Shown: positions 59,467 through 64,000 of the stretch, one piece after another
Numbering within the stretch: position 1 is the first letter of the stretch
Layout of the letters: each line of letters begins with the position of its first letter
Assembly (NCBI RefSeq): GCF_037076465.1
Contig: NZ_AP028908.1
Coordinates: forward strand, 1,302,001-1,366,000
Origin: Pectobacterium araliae
GTDB lineage: Bacteria; Pseudomonadota; Gammaproteobacteria; Enterobacterales; Enterobacteriaceae
Reading direction: 5' to 3'
Length of the DNA: 64,000 nt
The notes under the pieces: model-generated
Database searches by the model: none
What the model was told of the DNA's origin: nothing
Seen by the model: only the letters and a program-made list of their open reading frames with translations
Translations under genes and position numbers: made by a program

Positions 59467-60351
59467 GAATTGAATAACCTCTTGATTCCTAATGGTATGG
59501 TGTAATATTTCACCCATTTATCTGTTAATAATAACAGACACTCACATCGGGAGAAACTCGTATCGGTAAGGAGGCGTAAATCAAGATCGCGTGAAATGCG
59601 AAGGTAAGTAAGAAAACGAAAATATCTCTACTGATACTGAATTCCCTATAATCAATGTGGTCTATGTTATCGTCTGAGATTACGGATATATTTCTTTAAC
59701 ATAGCGGCGGCTATTCATTTGTAACGGTACTTCATTTTTTATGAATGTGCTTTTTATTTTATGATTTATTCCGCTTGTAATTAAAAGCAGGCTTTTGTTT
59801 GTGAAGAATAAAAATCACGGAGCGGTACATTATTATTCGTGGGAATTAAAATACTTACAAAAGATAATGTTTTTATAGAATTGAAAATTTGTAACATTTC
59901 GCGGGAACATTCCTAATAAAGGAAGATAAGAATTATAACTATTTACAGCTGAAACGATACAATTTTAAAGGGGAAATTTTAGCTTTCTGATGTTAAAGAA
60001 TAAAATGAAATTTCATTCAAATTACTTTTCCATCTGATCGCCTATCCATGCCAACGCACGTAGGACGTGGTCGTGCAGCACATGCGCTTGCAACCCTATG
60101 ATTAAAAACCTTATATTTATAAAAATAGAATAATGTATTATCCGTGCGAAAAATTATATTAATAAATATAGCAAGAATGCTAAATATTCTCTGTATTTAG
60201 CCGATGAGTTAGCGTGGTTTTTGAGTTTTCAACTCGGTGAAATGTGAACGCTAGGGAGAAGTGACCTGTTTCATGGTGTGAATTTTCTGATACATATCGG
60301 TTGATTAGCGATAAAAATCTTTTCAACCATTTTCCTGATTTGGAGTGAGCT
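59467..60351. other. Long AT-rich intergenic region before chemoreceptor 2
   Basis: 885 bp without a gene. Mostly AT-rich. A short GC-richer island at 60045–60100 (CCAACGCACGTAGGACGTGG...) stands out. A sigma-28 promoter lies at 60181–60207. ybfE follows fldA directly in E. coli, so this stretch came with the inserted chemoreceptor gene. Confidence 0.6.
60181..60207 (+). promoter_or_regulatory. Sigma-28 (FliA) promoter for chemoreceptor 2
   Basis: TAAATATT (60181–60188), exactly 11 bases, then GCCGATGA (60200–60207) matches TAAAGTTT-N11-GCCGATAA closely. It would tie the receptor to the flagellar regulon, with a leader of about 135 bases. Confidence 0.8.
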
Positions 60352-62019
60352 ATGGGACTTATTAAAAATATTGCCATCAGAACCGCTATGCTATGGGTGC
60401 TGGGCATTTTTTGTGTTCTTTGGGGCGGCGTATCAATATATACCATGTTCTCTTTTAAAGAGATGACGGCGACCTCGAAAACCAGCACCTTACTAGTTCA
60501 GAACATGAACTTTATCAACCAGGGCAACGATCAATATTTCCGTATGGTAACCCGTTTGGCGCGTGCGGTTGATGCTCGCCGCAGCGGTGATAATGCCACT
60601 GCGGATAAAGAGCAGGCTTCTGCACTTGTCGCGCTGGATAAACTGAAATCTGATTTGGTGGCGTTTAATGCTATCGATCACGCAAGTCTGGACGATGCGC
60701 TGGTGCAGGCTGTCAGCCGTGACTGGAATAATCTGGTTGTGCAGGGCGTTGAGCCACTTTATCAAAAGGCTGCTGCCAACGCGCTGGATGACTACCAAGA
60801 TCAGGCCAAAAACGTTGTGCCGCCATTGAGCCGTCAATTTGGTGCTTCGCTCTCTGCATTCAGTAACGCCAGTGCGGAAAAATTCGCTGCGGCGGGTGTC
60901 CGTTTTGAACAAATCACCACGGTTGGACAGAACATTGTGCTGAGTGGCTTGGTTATCGGCCTGATTATGTTGTTCCTGACCGACCGCTATCTGGTGGTGT
61001 GCCTGGTTCGTCCATTAAACGATCTGCGCTATCACTTTAGCGTGATTGCTTCCGGCCATCTGGGCAAGCCGATTCTGGACTTTGGTAATAACTGTGTGGG
61101 TCGTTTGTTCCCACTGCTGCGTGAAATGCAGGGGAGTTTGGCCAGTACAGTTAGCACGATCAGAAACAGCACGGATTCCATCTATCAGGGCGCTTCTGAA
61201 ATTGCCGCGGGTAACAACGATCTGTCTTCACGTACCGAAGAACAGGCTTCTGCGTTGGAAGAAACCGCAGCGAGCATGGAGCAACTGACGGCGACGGTGA
61301 AACAGAACGCCGAAAACGCCAACCACGCCAGCCAACTGGCATTACAAGCCTCGACAACAGCGAAAAAGGGCGGTGAAATCGTTGAAAACGTGGTGAAAAC
61401 CATGGCAGAAATCTCTGGCAGCTCGAGAAAAATTGCAGAGATCACCACCGTGATTAATGGCATTGCTTTCCAGACCAACATTTTGGCGCTGAACGCGGCG
61501 GTAGAAGCGGCGCGTGCGGGTGAACAAGGCCGCGGATTTGCCGTTGTGGCGGGCGAAGTACGCAGTCTGGCGCAGCGCAGTGCGCAAGCGGCGAAAGAGA
61601 TTGAAGGGCTGATTTCTGAATCGGTTCGCTGCGTGGACACCGGCTCCAACCTGGTTAGCGATGCCGGAGACACGATGCAGGATATCGTCCGTGCGGTGAC
61701 TAACGTGACGGATATCATGGGAGAAATTGCGTCGGCATCGGAAGAACAGAGCAAAGGGATTGCACAGGTGGGTCAGGCCGTGGCGGAAATGGACAGCGTA
61801 ACGCAGCAAAACGCCGCGTTGGTTGAACAGGCCTCGTCAGCTGCCTTGTCGTTGGAAGAGCAGGCGGCGCTGTTGAACCAAACTGTGTCGCTGTTCCAAC
61901 TGTCCGATACGCAATCAGGGCTGCAAGTGGCGGCAAAACCGGTGCAGAAAACGCAGGCGATTACCCCGCGTGCAGCCAAAGCGCTACCAGCCAGTAACGA
62001 CAACTGGGAAAAATTCTAA
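60352..62019 (+). CDS. Methyl-accepting chemotaxis protein 2
   Basis: A 555-residue chemoreceptor. First membrane helix about 10–30 (TAMLWVLGIFCVLWGGVSIYT), a helical periplasmic domain of Tar/Tsr type (about 33–190), second helix about 192–213, HAMP and signalling coil with FQTNILALNAAVEAARAG at about 375–392. It ends NWEKF, a CheR/CheB tether like that of chemoreceptor 1 (NWEMF). The signalling halves of the two proteins are close, the sensor halves are not, so they sense different ligands. GGAGTGAG precedes the ATG. It sits between fldA and ybfE where E. coli has none. Confidence 0.93.
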   Translation: MGLIKNIAIRTAMLWVLGIFCVLWGGVSIYTMFSFKEMTATSKTSTLLVQNMNFINQGNDQYFRMVTRLARAVDARRSGDNATADKEQASALVALDKLKSDLVAFNAIDHASLDDALVQAVSRDWNNLVVQGVEPLYQKAAANALDDYQDQAKNVVPPLSRQFGASLSAFSNASAEKFAAAGVRFEQITTVGQNIVLSGLVIGLIMLFLTDRYLVVCLVRPLNDLRYHFSVIASGHLGKPILDFGNNCVGRLFPLLREMQGSLASTVSTIRNSTDSIYQGASEIAAGNNDLSSRTEEQASALEETAASMEQLTATVKQNAENANHASQLALQASTTAKKGGEIVENVVKTMAEISGSSRKIAEITTVINGIAFQTNILALNAAVEAARAGEQGRGFAVVAGEVRSLAQRSAQAAKEIEGLISESVRCVDTGSNLVSDAGDTMQDIVRAVTNVTDIMGEIASASEEQSKGIAQVGQAVAEMDSVTQQNAALVEQASSAALSLEEQAALLNQTVSLFQLSDTQSGLQVAAKPVQKTQAITPRAAKALPASNDNWEKF

Positions 62020-62162
62020 GCGTCGTTTTAGCCTGAGATAGCGAGTTTACTCTTGGGTGAATGTTCAGGCGGTGTCAGAAATGGCGCCGCACAAGATGTG
62101 ATGCTATGTTATATAAATGCTGCGTTATATAAACACCGCGTATAACTATCGGGTTACGCCAA

Positions 62163-62444
62163 TCAGGACTGCTGTTCGGCCAACTGCGCGAGCAGCATCT
62201 CTTCAATCAATTCACTGCGGCTAATGTTCCGCTGTTCAGCAAGGCTGTTCAGGATATCGACAGCGTCGCTATTAATCTTTAATTCGACACGGCGCAAGCC
62301 ACGCACTTTATCGCGACGTAGTTGATTACGCTTGTTAATTCTTAGTTGTTCGTCACGTGTGAGCGGATTGGTCTTGGGGCGGCCCGGACGACGCTCATCT
62401 GCGAACAGATCCAGTGTAGTACGATCCGTTTGTTCTTTTGCCAT
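62163..62444 (-). CDS. ybfE: YbfE, small ribbon-helix-helix-like protein
   Basis: A 93-residue basic protein: MAKEQTDRTTLDLFADERRP at the start and VELKINSDAVDILNSLAEQ...SRSELIEEMLL near the end, which resembles a ribbon-helix-helix domain. E. coli YbfE is LexA-regulated; I could not find a convincing LexA box in front of it here. Function unknown. Between fldA and ybfF. Confidence 0.88.
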   Translation of the reverse strand: MAKEQTDRTTLDLFADERRPGRPKTNPLTRDEQLRINKRNQLRRDKVRGLRRVELKINSDAVDILNSLAEQRNISRSELIEEMLLAQLAEQQS

Positions 62445-62671
62445 AAGTAATGATACTGCAAGGTATTCGGATCAAAATACACCGAGCTGCCCGTTCCGTC
62501 CTACAGATAAAATCGATGCCTACTCTCACTCTGCAATAGAATTGTCAGGGCGCGGTTTGGCTATCTGTTGAACATGCTGGGAAATTACGCGTGCACTTTG
62601 ATGAAGTGGTTACAATGACTTGTGGCTGAATCAGCCGTCCCTCTACTGCGAGCGCCATCATACCCTAGCCG

Positions 62672-62736
62672 CACTGGCGGCGACAACGGTTAACTGCCCC
62701 TGTTGCCATGAATCCGCCTGTGTGAGTATGGTCTGG
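62672..62736 (+). other. Possible remnant of an IS1-type InsA start
   Basis: The frame at 62680 reads ATTVNCPCCHESACVSMVW, which recalls the zinc-finger N-terminus of IS1 InsA (ATVNVHCPRCQS). There is no rest of an IS element, no terminal repeats, and the match is short. Could be chance. Confidence 0.25.
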
Positions 62737-63504
62737 TTAATTCATGTCCAGAAAACGGTGGATAGCGCGCAAAACCGCATCGGGTTTTTCTGAGTGAACC
62801 CAGTGACCTGCTCCGCTGACAACATGCGCCCGCGCAGACGGGAACTGACGCAGCAGTGAATCGCGGTAGCGATCGTCCAGATAGGGGGAATCGCCGCCGC
62901 GAATGAACAATATTGGCCCTTGCCAGGCCGGAACCTCTTGCCAGCCAACAATGTTTTCGTACTCATCCCACAAGACCGGTACGTTAAAACGCCATTCTCC
63001 CTGCTGGAAGGATTTCAGCAAAAACTGAATCACGCCTTCTTCTTTTATGTGTTGGCGCATGAGTGCTGTCGCTTCGGTTCGTGATGTCAGGCCCGCTTCC
63101 GTTACAGCACGTAGTGCGGCGAAAATGGTGTCGTGGCGGCGCACGTGATAATCCACTGGCGCGATATCAATCGCGACCAGCTTGTCCAGTCGTTCGGGAA
63201 TGAGCGCGCTGAGCGCCATGGCGACTTTTCCACCCATCGAATGACCAATCACGATAGCGCGTTCGATATGCAGCTCATCTAACAGTGCCAACACATCCTC
63301 CGCCATGGCGGGGTAGTTCATCTGTGATGAGCGTGGTGATAAACCGTGGTTACGTAAATCGATTTGCAGGATGTCATGCGTATTTTGCAAATCCCGCCCT
63401 AATACACCAAGGTTATCGAGTGTGCCAAACAGGCCATGAATCAGGACAACAGGACGTTTATCTGTGGGCTGGTGCGCATAAAGCCTACGATGATTCAATT
63501 TCAT
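62737..63504 (-). CDS. ybfF: Acyl-CoA esterase-like alpha/beta hydrolase YbfF
   Basis: A 255-residue alpha/beta hydrolase. HGLFGTLDNLG near the N-terminus forms the oxyanion hole, GHSMGGKVAM carries the nucleophile Ser (about 88), and GAGHWVHSEKP the catalytic His. E. coli YbfF hydrolyses short acyl-CoA and p-nitrophenyl esters. The start at 63504 (MKLNHRR) follows E. coli; an ATG at 63516 would add four residues, and neither has a clear ribosome site. Divergent from seqA. Confidence 0.9.
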   Translation of the reverse strand: MKLNHRRLYAHQPTDKRPVVLIHGLFGTLDNLGVLGRDLQNTHDILQIDLRNHGLSPRSSQMNYPAMAEDVLALLDELHIERAIVIGHSMGGKVAMALSALIPERLDKLVAIDIAPVDYHVRRHDTIFAALRAVTEAGLTSRTEATALMRQHIKEEGVIQFLLKSFQQGEWRFNVPVLWDEYENIVGWQEVPAWQGPILFIRGGDSPYLDDRYRDSLLRQFPSARAHVVSGAGHWVHSEKPDAVLRAIHRFLDMN

Positions 63505-63787
63505 GGTGAAGTTCATTCAGAGAGACATGGGCTTAGGGTATCATGACTTTAGAAGCAATGTTGTCACTGAAGGAATGGTAAGGGACACGTATAGCTACTT
63601 GAATGGATGTGAAAGGCATTGGGGCATCGTCTGACTTTTGGTATTGTCCCGTTATGCCGCTGTTCGATAATGTTTGAACGCCTGTATAATCCTTTTGATT
63701 TGAGTCATCTACCCATCGATGTCGGGTTGCAGAAGAAAACGTCTCTGTAATTTGCACGATAATGGGTAAAAACAGCACTGGATAAAG

Positions 63788-64000
63788 ATGAAAACTATTG
63801 AAGTCGACGAAGAGCTTTATCGTTATATTGCCAGCCACACACAGCATATCGGTGAGAGCGCATCGGATATTTTACGGCGCATGCTGAAATTTACTGCTGG
63901 GCAGCCAGTCACCACGCCAGCGGTAGAGGCAACGGCAACGTCTCAGCCCGCCGCTGCGCCAAGCCCGCGCGATCGGGTACGAACCCTTCGTGAACTGCTG
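63788..64000 (+). CDS. seqA: Negative regulator of replication initiation SeqA, 5' part
   Basis: The first 71 codons of SeqA, cut by the window end. [24 protein letters not shown] is the N-terminal multimerisation domain, followed by a Pro/Ala/Thr-rich linker; the C-terminal hemimethylated-GATC binding domain lies outside. SeqA sequesters newly replicated oriC and blocks early re-initiation. Position next to ybfF as in E. coli. Confidence 0.95.
   Translation, partial: MKTIEVDEELYRYIASHTQHIGESASDILRRMLKFTAGQPVTTPAVEATATSQPAAAPSPRDRVRTLRELL

Noticed and set aside
62445..62540. LexA box before ybfE
   Set aside because: CTG and CAG triplets are present, but with the wrong spacing for CTG-N10-CAG.
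1..64000. CRISPR array or prophage
   Set aside because: No regularly spaced direct repeats and no phage structural genes were seen; the only clear mobile element is the group II intron.

Overview
The window is chromosomal DNA of a soft-rot enterobacterium, most likely Pectobacterium. Evidence: the core order leuS–lptE–holA–nadD–rsfS–rlmH–mrdA–rodA–rlpA–dacA–ybeD–lipB–lipA–tatE, and gltLKJI–lnt–corC–ybeY–ybeZ–miaB–ubiF–tRNAs–asnB–nagCAB–nagE–glnS–fur–fldA–ybfE–ybfF–seqA, is that of the Escherichia coli 14–16 min region with closely related proteins. The accessory genes (two extra chemoreceptors, a secreted glycoside hydrolase, TonB receptor/SbmA pairs) fit a plant-associated pectobacterium. 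Species cannot be fixed by eye.

Left part (1–15 kb) is accessory. It holds a truncated secreted glycoside hydrolase; then two tandem, diverged copies of a two-gene cassette, each an outer-membrane TonB-dependent receptor with an N-terminal STN domain followed by an SbmA/BacA-type inner-membrane peptide transporter; then ypfH, a chemoreceptor, and a graveyard of three broken genes (thiolase, AtuA-like, LysR). The cassette pair is the most distinctive system here: it looks like a full envelope import route (outer-membrane receptor plus pmf-driven inner-membrane importer) for a peptide-like or metal-chelating ligand. It was duplicated with its leader, and the first transporter has since lost its C-terminal tail by a +1 frameshift.

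From 15 to 19 kb lies the ypfN–M15 peptidase–dapE–yffB block, the 19-codon ypfM, an aspartate/glutamate racemase and cspE. A group II (IIC-like) intron of about 1.9 kb sits directly behind the cspE terminator; its maturase is split by a 1-base deletion. crcB follows, preceded by a recognisable fluoride riboswitch, then tatE.

From 22 to 36 kb run the lipoate genes, cell-elongation genes (PBP2, RodA, RlpA, PBP5), ribosome genes (RlmH, RsfS), NadD, HolA, LptE and LeuS, nearly all on the minus strand in tightly packed operons. From 36 to 49 kb come the glutamate/aspartate ABC transporter (with a SroC-like RNA between gltI and gltJ), Lnt, CorC, YbeY, YbeZ, MiaB, UbiF and a six-tRNA operon (Met-Leu-Gln-Gln-Met-Gln) with a strong stringent-type promoter. 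From 49 to 64 kb are asnB, the N-acetylglucosamine genes nagC-nagA-nagB divergent from a nagE that lacks its IIA domain, glnS, fur, fldA, a second chemoreceptor with a near-consensus sigma-28 promoter, ybfE, ybfF and the 5' end of seqA.
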